A stretch of 64,000 nt of DNA from Heliocidaris tuberculata. Lineage: Eukaryota; Echinodermata; Echinoidea; Camarodonta; Echinometridae. This document shows, one piece after another, positions 48,716 through 60,320 of the stretch; position 1 is the first letter of the stretch; the number at the start of each line of letters is the position of its first letter. The DNA is taken from the NCBI GenBank assembly GCA_025618425.1, contig CM046847.1, positions 10,872,468 through 10,936,467 on the forward strand, written 5' to 3'. The translations under genes were made by a program, and so were the position numbers. The notes below the pieces were generated by a model. It made no database searches, was not told the DNA's origin, and saw only the letters and a program-made list of their open reading frames with translations.

Positions 48716-49214
48716 TCATTCCATGGCATGAGGTTGGGGCAAAAATTATGATGATGTCCATGTAGCGCTGGTATGAGATCTTCTATTACACATGGAAGAT
48801 AAAGTCATCTGTTGAAGATTTTTATGCACTGAATAAATGTAGTAGTTCCCAGCCAGAATCATCCCTGTTTCAGTTGGTGCTCTTTCAAAGCTTTGCCTAA
48901 AATGCATTTTTTTTGTTGTTTACCACTGTTACATAGACATCACATTTATACAACATTATATACAATTTTGGTCTGCCATATTGATTCACCATGAAGCTGA
49001 AGTACTTCTCAGCACAATAGGCTATGCTTTTTATGCTGAACTCAATTTTAGCAAACAATGTTATGGTTGATAGGAGACCTAATTCCTCACTTCTGGTACA
49101 TGTCGCAAAAATTGCCCCACCGCTGCTGCGGAACAACCCAGGTAGGCTTGATCTGCCTTTGATTAATTAGACAGGGAGATTGAAAAGTCATCATAGGCCA
49201 CTTTAGCACAGGAG

Positions 49215-49895
49215 TATACATTAGCTTGATTGCATTAATTGACACTCATATGCATTTGTTTTTAGATGTAATTACTTTGCATTAGTGTAATAGTGGAGAC
49301 GATTTAGAACTGCTGAGAAGCAGAAGGACATTAAATGTATGTAAAATGATATTAGTTAGTGCCCTTCTGGCTATGAGTAGACATAGTGCATACATCCAAA
49401 TGGGTAATATTGAGAAGTTTGTAACAAAATTTGTTTTAGAGAAACTAAATGGTAATGATTACATTAATTGACACTCATAGGCATTTGTTTTAAAAATTTA
49501 GATGTAATTACTCTACATACATTAGTGTAATAATGCTGAGAGCCAGGGGCATATTAAATCTATGGAAAATGATATAAGCTTGTGTCCTGGCTATTAGCAG
49601 ACAATATAGTCCATGCATTAAAATGGGAAATGTTGGGAACTTACTAACCAAATTTTGTTTTATAGAGAAACTAAATGATAATAATTACATTTATTGACAC
49701 TCACAAGCATTTGTTTTTAGAAATTTAGATGTAATTATTCTACATAAGTGTAATAGTGTTGAGAACAGGAATGATTGTCAAGGACATTAAATCTATGTAA
49801 ATAATATTCTTTTGGCTTTCAGCAGACAATAATAGTCCATACATTCAAAAAGTAGTGTGGAGAATGTGGCAACAAAATTCGGTTTTGTAAGGACA
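49215..49895 (+). repeat. ~225-bp tandem array, each unit with an HP hairpin
   Basis: Three units start with ATTACATTAATTGACACTCA or a variant at about 49221, 49456 and 49683. Each carries ATTTAGATGTAATTA, GTGTAATAGTG, an HP copy (49312-49383, 49535-49603, 49763-49829), then CATACATTCAAAATGGG and ACAAAATTTTGTTTTA. The HP copies decay from first to third and diverge independently. Confidence 0.9.
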
Positions 49896-49972
49896 TTACG
49901 TAAGTGGATCTGAATTACTAGTTATTAAGAAAATGAGCTTCCTATTTTATACAGTCATGTAAATTGTTTAAT

Positions 49973-50296
49973 ACAGTGGCGCAAATCCATTTTGGAATTC
50001 GGGGGGGGGGGGGGGAGGGGACATTTGCCTCCAAAATTCTCTGACGAGCAAAAAAAAAAAAAGGTTATTCAAAAAGGTGGGGGGGGGGACATTCGCGTCC
50101 AAAATTCTCTGACAAGCAAAAAAAAAAAAAAAAGGTTACTCAAAAGGGTGGGGGGGGGGACATTCGCCTCCAAAATTCTCTGACAAGCAACAAAAAAAAA
50201 TGGTTATTCAAAAAGGTGGGGGGGGGGGGACATTCGCCTATCTTTAAAAAGGTGGGGGGACATGTCCCCCTGTCCCCCCCTAGATTTGCGCCCATG
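49973..50296. mobile_element. G-rich element, copy 2, with internal tandem units
   Basis: ACAGTGGCGCAAATCCATTT at the left and TAGATTTGCGCCCATG at the right. Between them are three to four ~62-70-bp units of ACATTCGCCTCCAAAATTCT plus an A-run, GGTTATTC and a G-run. Confidence 0.85.
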
Positions 50297-50667
50297 ATTT
50301 CATAGGGTATGTATGTGTGAATATTGAAGATAATCTCTAATTGTGGTATCAAAAAAGAAATTGGAATGAAATTGGTTGAACATTTTCTTATATACAATAA
50401 AACCCATTTGTATAGACCACTCAAGAGAGACAAGAAAAGTGGTCTTTATGAGCAGGTGGTCTTTATGTACATGTTCCTTTAATGCATGTTTCAATGAGAA
50501 TCACGTTTCAAGGGAAACAGAAATGGTGGTCTCTTTTTAAAGACAGATTGTCACTCAAGAAGGTTTGGCTGTATTTCAACCCGTAACGAAAGATACATGT
50601 GCCAGATGTTACCCCCATGATCTTTTTATGAATAATCATTAGATGACAACAATAACAACAACTACAA
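50297..50667. other. Short unassigned stretch
   Basis: Contains GTGGTCTTTATG twice (a small local repeat). No gene seen. Confidence 0.4.
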
Positions 50668-51117
50668 CTGTATACCAGGTACCCTTTTACGCCTTGGGTG
50701 CGAGTGGCAAATTAAGATTAAAGTGACAGTAAATTGAAGCTCCTAATGGTGCCCTCCTTTAACAGAATTTGAAAAGTGTCTGTGCCTCTCATTTTCCCAT
50801 CATGCCCTGTTCTAGTTTGTAGAAGCTTAGAATGTACCCGTAGGCAATTTTGCACATTTGCAAAGTCAAAAATAATATTTGAAATGTAAAATGTGCCTAT
50901 CATCCAAACAAGCTGTTTGTCAAAATTCAAAATAAAATGCAATTAATTTTCAAATTATAATCTTAATTTAGCAGTCACTGTTAGATGGCACTGTTCAAGT
51001 TCTACCAGTTTAATGCCACTTTAATATCAACAGGACATTAGTGCTGAGTAGGGATCTGAACCCTCAACCTTTCGATTGAAAGCCAAGTGAATGAAGCACT
51101 ATACCACGACACTTGCA
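50668..51117 (-). mobile_element. tRNA-derived SINE split by a TTAA-E MITE
   Basis: The distal part (CCAGGTACCC, GAGTGGCAA) lies at 50668-50717. The tRNA-like head (GGATCTGAACCCTCAACCTT, CACTATACCACGACAC) lies at 51025-51117. The break falls at the TTAA that other copies carry inside AGATTAATGTCTTG. Confidence 0.8.
50718..51024. mobile_element. TTAA-E MITE
   Basis: 307 bp, TTAAAGTGACAGTAAATTGA at the left and TTTAATGCCACTTTAA at the right, as inverted ends. No coding frame of note. Single copy in the window. Confidence 0.8.
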
Positions 51118-51209
51118 CTTATTATCAATATCTGAAAGGAACTCCAAGTCAAGTCTTCAAACAATTTTGAAAATTAGACTGGGGGAGGAGAATAATCAAC
51201 CTTTGTTGA

Positions 51210-51924
51210 TTAAAGGTAAAGTTGAGTTCTAGTCATGAGATTTCATTGTGAAAGAAACTGTCTCAAAGTAATTGGGAACAGTTGATCATGTCTACATGAG
51301 AATTTGTGTATACAGTGAGGTTTTGAAATCATCAGACTGATAAGAAACTGACCAGATTTTGCTGAAATGCATATAGACTGCACACAGAAATGGGTATACT
51401 ATATACAGTGGCGCAAATCCATTTTTAAATACGGGGGGGGGGGGGGGGGGGGAGGTCACCACATGATTTAACTTTTGTACCTGTCCAAAATGTCCGAAAA
51501 TTTTCTGACAACAAAAAAAAACAAAAAACAAAACAAAACAAAAAAAACAAAAAAAGATTATCACATTTTTGGGGTCTAGTTTTCCTCCAAAAATTCTCTG
51601 ACAAGCAAAAAAAAAAAAAAAAAGGTTATCACATTTTGTGGGGGAGACATTGGCCTATCTTCAAAATCATGGGGGGGGGGACATGTACCCTGTCCCCCCT
51701 GGATATGCGCCCATGGGTATATGGGACTGCACACATAAGTGGCATGAGTGTTCGGCCCAAACACTTCAGCTATTTCTTGTCATATTTCAAATGTGAGGGC
51801 ATTTGAGAAGCAATCCATCCTTTTCAGGGGACATGTCTACTGTGGTGTTCTTCCAAACTGATATAAAAGGAATGAGGAAGCTCACAAATTATTTTTCACC
51901 TTTCCCACAACTCAACCTCTTTAA
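51210..51924 (+). mobile_element. TTAA-C MITE, copy 3, interrupted
   Basis: TTAAAGGTAAAGTTGAGTTC opens and CACAACTCAACCTCTTTAA closes. A G-rich element (51405-51715) sits inside, after AAATGGGTATA. The interrupted word resumes as GGGTATATGGGACTGCAC. Confidence 0.88.
51405..51715. mobile_element. G-rich element, copy 3, nested in TTAA-C
   Basis: Starts ACAGTGGCGCAAATCC, with a G-run at ~51434-51452, and ends GGATATGCGCCCATG. GGTATA is present on both sides of the insert, consistent with a short target duplication. Confidence 0.85.
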
Positions 51925-52086
51925 GAGCGTAAAATGTGCCTTTGAAAAATAAAAATAAAATGTGTTTGCTAGGCCTGCATGTATACTTGTATGATTGGAC
52001 ACCTTGCTGGTTTTCATTTGTAGCTTTATGTATTTATAAGGCAATGTTAGACAATGCCTTTATGATAATGAAGAGAGCAAGCTCTG

Positions 52087-52152
52087 TCTTGCAGATCAGG
52101 GCATTAACGCCATGTAAAAATGATACGAGCTAACGCCCTCCTGGCTCTCACG
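52087..52152 (+). mobile_element. HP hairpin element
   Basis: AGATCAGGGCATTAACGCCA to AGCTAACGCCCTCCTGGCTCTC. The start of the left arm has decayed. Confidence 0.8.
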
Positions 52153-52479
52153 CGAGGGATTAGTCGTGGGTGGGCAGACAGGCAGCTTTCAGGTGTAGAT
52201 ATGGATACGGATCTTGATAGAGAAGCACACACAAACCAGCGACTGTCATCGCTACTGATGCGGTGCGTTGCAAGTGCGTGGGTCACTGGGAAACGAGCTC
52301 AGATCATCGCCAAGAGGCATGAGAGGGACAAATGGGAGATATGCTACCTGCAGCTTTTTGAAATTTGAAATACTATCAAGCCAAAGATTTGCAAGGGTGA
52401 GACAGGATCAGATACAACCCTTTCAGCTGATTTCAGGGAAAATTAATATCCATTTTGACTGCTCCTTATCCCATGCAAG

Positions 52480-52725
52480 ACAAGTGCCAGTATTTTGTGT
52501 TTTGGTGGTATAACTTTTGATTCAGAACCACCCCCCCCCCAAAAAAAAGGGAACAACAACAACACCACCATAAAAGAAAACAGAAAAAAAAAATGCCAGA
52601 AGCATAAACAGAAGAAGCCAAAATTTCAGCATACACTGTTCTCATTTTTGTTGTGTTTCCATGTATTTGATGCCAGGGGTTTTATAATGGAAAATAAACA
52701 CTGAAATAAATAAATTGGCATTTAG
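52480..52725 (+). mobile_element. Diverged TTAA-A relic
   Basis: Shared words with TTAA-A: TAACTTTTGATTCAGA, ATTTTTGTTG, TTTGATGCCAGG and AATTGGCA. A C-run and A-rich insertion at ~52530-52600 breaks it. Neither TTAA end is recognisable. Confidence 0.65.
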
Positions 52726-53798
52726 TTCTGTTTTCCTTAAAAGGTCGCAATTTTTACCCAATTCTACCTAATATTATCTCACATGTTCTTTTCAGAAACA
52801 TTTATTTCTTAGAAATATGAAATTTGAGTCAATATGCTGATAAAGCAAATTATCGAACACCAAATTATACAACAAAACACTTTCTTGAAGATCTTATTTG
52901 CTAACTATAAGCAAGTCTGCTAACACGTTCATCGACTGTAGCTTGAGGCCTCTGCTTACATAAGCGAAATTTGTGACAATTTCAGTGAACATTTAGTATG
53001 CTAAACAAGTTTACGGAATATTGCCTGGGGATACTTGGAAGAAACGTCCAAACATTTAAATACAATAGTAAACTGATTATTAATTTCTTGGAAACCAAGT
53101 GATTCAGTCACAACAAATTCAGGTATAGTCTAGATAAATGATAGAACACTGTATCAAGTAGACAAGAAAAAACAAAAAACAAAACAACAAAAAAAAAACA
53201 GGGAAGTTCAGCCCGATACCAACTTTGTTGTACTACAAGCAGAAAATTATAGAAACAGATTAGTGAAACTAGGAGGAAAATAAAGGGTAAGAAAGTTATT
53301 CATTTCTAAATTTTGATATATTTCATCCAATACAAATCTCAATTTTATGCTTTCCTGTGCAATGAGCATTCTATTTGTTTTATACTGAGAATTTTATTTT
53401 AAGGATATTCCTCTTTATGGTTTTTAATGAAGACATATATCTATTTTGGAGAGGAGTGTGTGAAACATGTGTGTCTGTGTAAGATGACTGCATCTATAGG
53501 GCCCAGGTATGATAACAGTTTCTTTGGAGAATAACTGAAATTTCTGTATCATTTATTGCAAAGCAAACAAGAGCTTCTCGCAAGGGGAATCAGAGTTATC
53601 AATTTGTAATGTTGATCACACTGTTAAAACTTTATAAATTTCCTATTCTGTAATCAAATTTTCATGAATTTTTTTCTCAAATTTCCATTGATCTATTTCT
53701 TAGAATTATCTGCTATTATTATAGCCAACTTGATGCCAGAATGGAGTTCACCCTTTAGTAGTTTGTCTCAAAAAATATGTGATTATTTTGAAAACAAA
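52726..53798. other. AT-rich intron sequence
   Basis: I see no gene or repeat partner here. One AC/A-rich run lies at ~53167-53200. Confidence 0.45.
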
Positions 53799-53871
53799 TT
53801 GTCTGAGAGCCAGAAGGGCATTAACTGTGTGTTAAAATATATGAGTTAATGCCCTTCTGGCTCTCAACAGA
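53799..53871 (+). mobile_element. HP hairpin element, reference-quality copy
   Basis: TTGTCTGAGAGCCAGAAGGG ... TTAACTGTGTGTTAAAATAT ... GCCCTTCTGGCTCTCAACAG. The inner arms pair over ~25 bp with a single mismatch. Confidence 0.95.
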
Positions 53872-53924
53872 TGAGTAGTGTAAATGCTAAATTGTCTGAA
53901 GTGTCTTTTTGCCTGAAGTTTTTT

Positions 53925-54435
53925 TTACAACTTATTTTCTAGGAGAATAAATGTGATACATAATGCAGTACACGGTGCTAATGTAATTTTGGAGATGTAA
54001 TAAGCTTCTTTTGGTGCCCCTGAAGTACATGTATATCTTCTAGAATTAAGTTTTCTAAGAAATGAGTGCAAAATATGAAGTGATAGTAATACATGTGAAA
54101 TGGGTATAAGGGTTATTATGTTATTTTTGTTTTTAATATGCTCCTGAAGAGTGTCTTCTAGAAATTTAATTATCTAGAACATTGGGAGGAAAAACAATAT
54201 GAATTTTATTACATATTTTAATACATATTTTTACACTGTGTGGCATGTAAGGAGATGTAATATTTTTTTATTGCTCCTTCTCTTCTAGAAGATTTGGTGC
54301 AAAAAAGTAATTGTGATACATGTACATATTTGAAAACACGGAGGCACTTTAAGCGTGAGATGTAATACATGTAAGTTTTTTGTTATGCTCAGGAGTATAT
54401 CTTGATTTTTAGAACTTAGGATGGGGTGCAGAAAT
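53925..54435 (+). repeat. ~120-bp degenerate tandem array
   Basis: Recurring landmarks are ATGCTCCTGAAGAGT, TATCTTCTAGAAtTtA, GTGATACATGTA and GAGATGTAATA, in about four to five units directly after the HP copy. Confidence 0.65.
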
Positions 54436-55013
54436 GGCTTTTGTAAGGAGCTCCTGCCTTGGGGCTTCTTGGTTAGTGACACCTCGGAAGAAGGTATAGT
54501 TCTCTCTCTGATAATTTGATTAGGTAGTCTGGTCAGTTACATATTTGATTAGTACTTCAGCTTGTGCATCATGAATGCATGAAGCCCAGAACAGCTAGGG
54601 ACCAAAGGCAGTTTGGGGAGAGAGATAGGGAAAGAAAAAAGAGAGAGAGAGAGAGAGTGAATGAAAGGGGAGAGATGACAGTAAAACATGAATATAGAAG
54701 CACAGAGCAATTCAGCTCTGGAAAGCTTGTGAAAACCTTGGAAAGCCAAGATGAAGAGAAAGAAAAAAAAATGCATATATTACCCTTCAGGAAATTTACA
54801 TTTTATTTTATAGAACCCCCCCCCCCAAGAACTTTACATACACAAGAAAAGGACTTTTGCCCCCAGTGGTGTGGGCAGGAGGGAGGAGGGGGGGTAGTAA
54901 AAAGTTATTAATCTGCGTGGAGAAGATGAAGAACAAGAACAAGAACAAGTTTAGAAAAAAAAATAGGTTATAGGGAATAAACAGGTTGAAAAATAAAGCC
55001 AGCGGAATGAACA

Positions 55014-55151
55014 GGGGAGCGTTTCATGAAAGGATTTGTCGGATATTTTTTCCGACAAGTGTTATAAGCTACTGAAATCCTTGCATCTGATTGGCTGAGA
55101 GCAAATTTGTCAGTAAAAATCACTGACAAAATGCTTGATGAAACGCTCCCC
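55014..55151. mobile_element. 138-bp MITE, second copy
   Basis: GGGGAGCGTTTCATGAAAGG and AATGCTTGATGAAACGCTCCCC as ends, with a CTGATTGGCTGAGAG centre. Homologous to 7635-7772 in inverted orientation. Confidence 0.85.
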
Positions 55152-56248
55152 AGATAAAAATGAGAAGAGGAAAGCATGTAGAAAAAGAAGAAGGAGATAA
55201 TGAGATACATGAGAGTAAGATGAAGAGAAGAAGGAGAATAAAAAGGAGGAGGATGGAGAAGAGATAGGAGTAGTCACAGCAGTTCTTCCTCTTTCAAGGA
55301 AAGTACTATCAATAAAATTAAAGAATTGTAAGAATCTTTTTATATTCCGATAAGTTCAATAACCCAAATCAAGGTCAAAAGGTTGTGGAGTGTGACCGAA
55401 AGTACACTCTTGGCTTTATATTGACTCAAGATTGTGTACTTTGGAAACGTATCTCATAAAGACGGAGCATGTTTCCAGACTTCGACAGTATGGAGGCAAC
55501 AGTGTGCCCCAAAACCCGAACAGAGTATCGCTGTAGCTATCACCCCTCCTGGTTCATGAGAATTAAATTTTGATTGAATTTTCCCCATCCCCTAATCAAA
55601 TTATGAAAATGGGAGAAATACATACGAAAACCAATCGCCGTGACATCTGTTACTCCTATTGAATGCACTCGATACATTGAGATTCGAGTAGCCTGCGAGG
55701 GAGCTCTCTATCGTTTGTCAGTACTACTCTTCATCTAAATGAATTAATGTGATATCAAAGAGAGAAACGGCAGCTTGTAGAAGTCACAAATAGTGCACTT
55801 TATTAATTTAGCAATGCATATGTACAATATATGTATCTGTACTGCTTATGAAAGTAGAAGAATATCTCTTTAATTAATTCATTGTAGTGTTTGCTGTACT
55901 AAGCAAATACACAGGGTGTTTCATCAATAGATATCGTTGTAGGATTGTATAAAGAGTAGTCTGTTCCAAAGTTGAAATTTGGCATCACACAAAGTCAAAT
56001 TTACAAGAATATAAAATCTGCTCAAGAGATGTTTTCTTTCATTCCGTATTTTTACAAAAATACTTTCATCACTTCATATAGATGTGATGTTGCTAATCCT
56101 TTACAAAGAGAGAATTTCATTGGTTAAAGTATATTTTGATATAAAGAAATTATATGAAATTTATTATTCTGAAGTACTATTCGTTAAGAAAGGCATATTT
56201 TTTACCTCCCGTTGGCTTAAGACACTCTGGACTAGACAACATTTACCT
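55152..56248. other. Intron sequence without assignable features
   Basis: Begins with an AGAAGGAG-rich purine stretch. The rest has no recognisable content. Confidence 0.45.
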
Positions 56249-57013
56249 TTAACCCTTTTAAGCCAGGAAATATTTAATGGCATTTCGTTCTTCAAATTGG
56301 CAACAGTGATATATTTCTTTTAGTGCTACATGGTTCTAATAAAATGTAATGTCTTTGGAAACAATTACATAGTTAGAAACTTTGCCAAAAGTTGAAAAAT
56401 TGCCAATTTTCATCATAAATAGTAATTTTGAAACTCTCAATGTGTTGCCAATTTAAGGATTTTAAAGCTTAAAGTGTACCAACCACCTGAAAAAATAATC
56501 TGTATACCGCTAGAAAGTATAAAATTAACCTCAAAGAACTTTATCTAAAATTCTGTAGGTCAACAGTTTAGGAGTATGAAGGAAATAAAGGATAACATGA
56601 AGATGCTCGTGCGGAACCGAACCTCCCAGTTGGGTTCCGCACGAGCCCTTATCTTGGCGAGCGCGTACGGGTGCATTGAGTAGTCTACTCATGAGTCGCT
56701 GTTATGCTTATAGAGAGAATAATTAAACTTCTAATATCTCTTTATAGAAATGATATTTGAAGCCCATATTTGGATTATAGTGGAATGACATGGAACCTCT
56801 AACATACAGAGTAAAATATTTTTCGGTGATTGGTACCCTTTAATCTCCTTTTTAAAATTGCCAAATGCAATATCGTCATGCAACAAAAAAGGACATAGTG
56901 TTTGCAGAAATTTTTGCTCTTTCTGCTCATGCATCTGGTATATTTTGAAAGCTCTGAATCAAAAGTTTTTGAGCATAACCACAAAATGTGTTCAATCGTC
57001 TTGAAAGGGTTAA
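56249..57013 (-). mobile_element. TTAA-A MITE, copy 4, interrupted by TTAA-B
   Basis: TTAACCCTTTTAAGCCAGGA opens at 56249 and CGTCTTGAAAGGGTTAA closes at 57013. Removing 56469-56843 with one TTAA rebuilds AAAGCTTAATCTCC, matching the intact copies (AAGCTTATTCTCC). Confidence 0.92.
56469..56843 (+). mobile_element. TTAA-B MITE, copy 3, nested
   Basis: 375 bp from TTAAAGTGTACCAACCACCT to GATTGGTACCCTTTAA, so both flanks are TTAA. It has higher identity to 40370-40732 than to 9028-9417. It contains a local palindrome around CTCGTGCGGAACC and GGTTCCGCACGAG at about 56609-56645. Confidence 0.92.
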
Positions 57014-57780
57014 TAGTAAAATACAGATAACATTTACACATGTTGTTAAAATTACATTTTATTTCCTGAATTGTGATAACTTTCAAATCTGTAATGCTAG
57101 TGAATTAAAACAATCAATTTAACTGAACACATGTTGGTTACAGACTCCTTCTAGTTTCAAAAATGAGAATCTGAGAATCTGAATTCCTATTGTTCCATAA
57201 CATTTACATCAAACTTTAGTTCTTTCATCTTTTTTTTTTGTGCTTTATTTTAGATAGAGACTTTTTACTTGGCAGCAACATGAAACAAAAGTATTATTAT
57301 GCAGTCACAAGTTTGGGAATGCTGTTGATATTCAGTTGTGATGGTTTCCAACTCAAGATTGTTTTTCATGTCCCTATAGATGAGATTCTATCCTTTTGGG
57401 TGCTTCAAAAGTGTAATAATTTGTGCTGCAAATAATGGAATTTCAAATAATCATGGCAGTTGTGCTACCGATGTATATCCTGTAGTGGGTGGCTGTGTGG
57501 GAATAGCACTGTAGTGTGTAGAATTATGACTCGGATTTCATGTCAAACTAGCATTCAATATAATCTCAGAAATACATGAAGATGTAATGTCTGTTTGGAT
57601 GTATTTGTCATATCCCCACAGACATCATTTGATCTACATGTTTGTTTCAAAAGATTTTTTTTTTTTTCAAAGAGGGGACTGTATAGTGTTTATTGGTGCT
57701 GAACTTACGTGTACACTATATCAAACCCAATTCACACTGTCTTTGTCTTTGCTAGGAATTGGTGCGATGATAGTGATATT
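57014..57780. other. AT-rich intron sequence
   Basis: No feature found beyond short frames. Confidence 0.45.
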
Positions 57781-58984
57781 ATAAACACAACAAAAATAGT
57801 AACTACCCCCTCAATTGAAATGGCGTAACTTTTTAATGAAAAGGTTTTGAGCAAAATAACTTGGCAGGAGTGTTCCTACACTTACTGACTAACTTTTCTG
57901 TGAAAATGAGATTGATCCATTGAGTCATGCATGAGTGAGCAAACATTAAAGGCAAAATTGTCACTTTTCAAAAGTCACAAGGGTCATTGTCACAAGGGTC
58001 ATTTTGGGGATTCTGTGAAACGAGATTTTAGCGAATTTGGTTTCTGGTGCATATTTATGTGTTGTTGTTTATCAACCATCGCTTGACCCCCTCACACCTA
58101 TCCTGACACTTTTCTCATTATTATGGTTGGGTGAGCACAATTTAAAAAAAAATTCAACCCTCCTGAATTTGAAATTGCAAAATCCATTCAGCTTATTGAA
58201 AAAAAAATCACTCCAGATATTTTTACCAAAATGTATCATCACATGTTATGTGAACATAAGAGGTTTTCATCGTGTCATCGTGTCATGGTTGAGTGAGCAC
58301 ACTCCTACACTTATTGACTAACTTTTCTGTGAAAATGAGATTGATCCATTGAGTCATGCATGAGTGAGCAAACATTAAAGGCAAAATTGTCACTTTTCAA
58401 AAGTCACAAGGGTCATTGTCACAAGGGTCATTTTGGGGATTCTGTGAAACGAGATTTTAGCGAATTTGGTTTCTGGTGCATATTTATGTGTTGTTGTTTA
58501 TCAACCATCGCTTGACCCCCTCACACCTATCCTGACACTTTTCTCATTATTATGGTTGGGTGAGCACAATTTTAAAAAAAATTCAACCCTCCTGAATTTG
58601 AAATTGCAAAATCCATTCAGCTTATTGAAAAAAAAAATCACTCCAGATATTTTTACCAAAATGTATCATCACATGTTATGTGAACATAAGAGGTTTTCAT
58701 CGTGTCATGGTTGAGTGAGCACACTTTAAAAATCGCGCAAGAAATACTAAAATGTACTGTAAATACAGCATAAACAAAGACCCTTGCGACCTTTGAAAAG
58801 TGACATTTTTGCCTTTAATGTTTGCCCACTTATGCATGACTCAATGGATCAATCTCATTTTTACAGGGAAGTTAGTCAATAAGTGTAAGAACACTCTTGC
58901 CAAGTTATTTTGCTCACAACCTTTTCGTTAAGAAGTTACACCAATTGGATTAAGGGGGGGGGTTACTTTTTTGTGTGTGTTTAT
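57781..58984. mobile_element. Foldback element with ~180-bp inverted ends and 429-bp internal duplication
   Basis: The ends ATAAACACAACAAAAATAGT and TTTTTTGTGTGTGTTTAT are inverted, and the inverted match continues ~180 bp (AAAAGGTTTTGAGCAAAATA with TATTTTGCTCACAACCTTTT). From ~57876 a 429-bp segment is repeated in tandem with almost no change, including part of the left arm. Two identical 80-90-codon frames within it are by-products. Confidence 0.88.
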
Positions 58985-59090
58985 GATAAAGTCATTTTTG
59001 TACGATAATAATGAAATTAATATGTCAAGAACATGACATTAAACCAAGATTTTAGAATTCATATTTGAATGCCTATTTACTCAGACATGG

Positions 59091-59140
59091 GGACAGTGAA
59101 GGTGTATGCCCATGAAATACATGTATGTGAATAATAATAG
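59091..59140 (+). pseudogene. Degenerate copy of STK32 exon start (a)
   Basis: GTGAAGGTGTATGCCCATGAAATACATG matches exon bases coding for KKMYAMKYM, with one extra C that shifts the frame. It lacks a recognisable acceptor. It shares the extra C with copy (b), so the two share history. Confidence 0.65.
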
Positions 59141-59157
59141 CAATAATAATAGAAAAA

Positions 59158-59436
59158 ACATGTTCTTGTATAGCACATATCACATTGTGATATATCATCC
59201 CTATGCGCTTTCAAGGGGTTTGGATATTATTACTTTAGCATTAGCTCTGGTGCCATAAGTAGCGCACAGTGCATTTCGAGGAATAAATCTTGCCAGGTAC
59301 CATTTAACACCCGGGTGGAGAGAGACAAGTGTATATAAAATGCCTTGTCTAACAGCACACACACTGGGCAGAGATTCGAACCATCAACCTTTTGATTGAG
59401 AGTCAAGTGAACATACCACTATACCACAATACACAT
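59158..59436 (-). mobile_element. tRNA-derived SINE, minus strand
   Basis: TTCTTGTATAGCACATATCA at the distal end with an (AAT)n tail on its left, and a head with CATCAACCTTTTGATTGAGA and CCACTATACCACAATAC. It sits between pseudo-exon copies (a) and (b). Confidence 0.85.
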
Positions 59437-59527
59437 CCATCAATAGTAATGACAATATATTTTATTGAAAGGATATTCTTTATATATTCATAAAGTCATC
59501 ATTACAATATTTTATTTTTTCGTGCAG

Positions 59528-59592
59528 GTCTGTATAGATACTAAATTAGAATAATGAAGGTGTATGCCCATGAAGTATATGAATAAGGTTAT
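59528..59592 (+). pseudogene. Degenerate copy of STK32 exon start (b)
   Basis: Preceded by TTTTTTCGTGCAG. GTCTGTATAGATACTAAATT is followed by GAAGGTGTATGCCCATGAAG and ATGAATAAGG. It aligns with exon bases from VCIVQK through YMNKA, with a frame-shifting C and substitutions. Confidence 0.8.
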
Positions 59593-59678
59593 CATGACTG
59601 TATGTTTTTACGATAGAATAGTTTTTTTTTTTTAATAAAGTCACCATCATAATCTTTTATGCTCATTTTCTCTTACAG

Positions 59679-59751
59679 GTTATAGTCCAAAAGCAGGATA
59701 CAAAGGAGATGTACACCATGAAATAATAAACCAAGCAATGTGCATCCATTA
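59679..59751 (+). pseudogene. Degenerate copy of STK32 exon start (c), acceptor kept
   Basis: Preceded by CATTTTCTCTTACAG, a good acceptor. In the phase of the true exon it reads VIVQKQDTKEMYTMK then a stop, against [16 protein letters not shown] in the real exon (one codon lost). The match continues through CAAGCAATGTGCATCC. If used as an acceptor it would end translation within the glycine loop/VAIK region. Confidence 0.88.
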
Positions 59752-59754
59752 TAA

Positions 59755-60231
<477 letters not shown>

Positions 60232-60237
60232 TAGTGT

Positions 60238-60310
60238 GGTGAGAGCCAGCTGAAGAGAATTTAACTCTATGCAGAATGTTATTAGTTTATGTTCTTCAAG
60301 CTCTCAGCAG
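60238..60310 (+). mobile_element. HP hairpin element in exon-edge unit 0
   Basis: GTGAGAGCCAGCTGAAGAGA, TTAACTCTATGC, GTTCTTCAAGCTCTCAGCAG. Diverged arms, 61 bp after the exon. Confidence 0.75.
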
Positions 60311-60320
60311 GCTTTAAACT

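Noticed and set aside
58037..58714. Two almost identical 82-94 codon frames
   Set aside because: They are the same sequence in the two 429-bp units of a foldback element. The frame ends at arbitrary points and resembles no protein I know.
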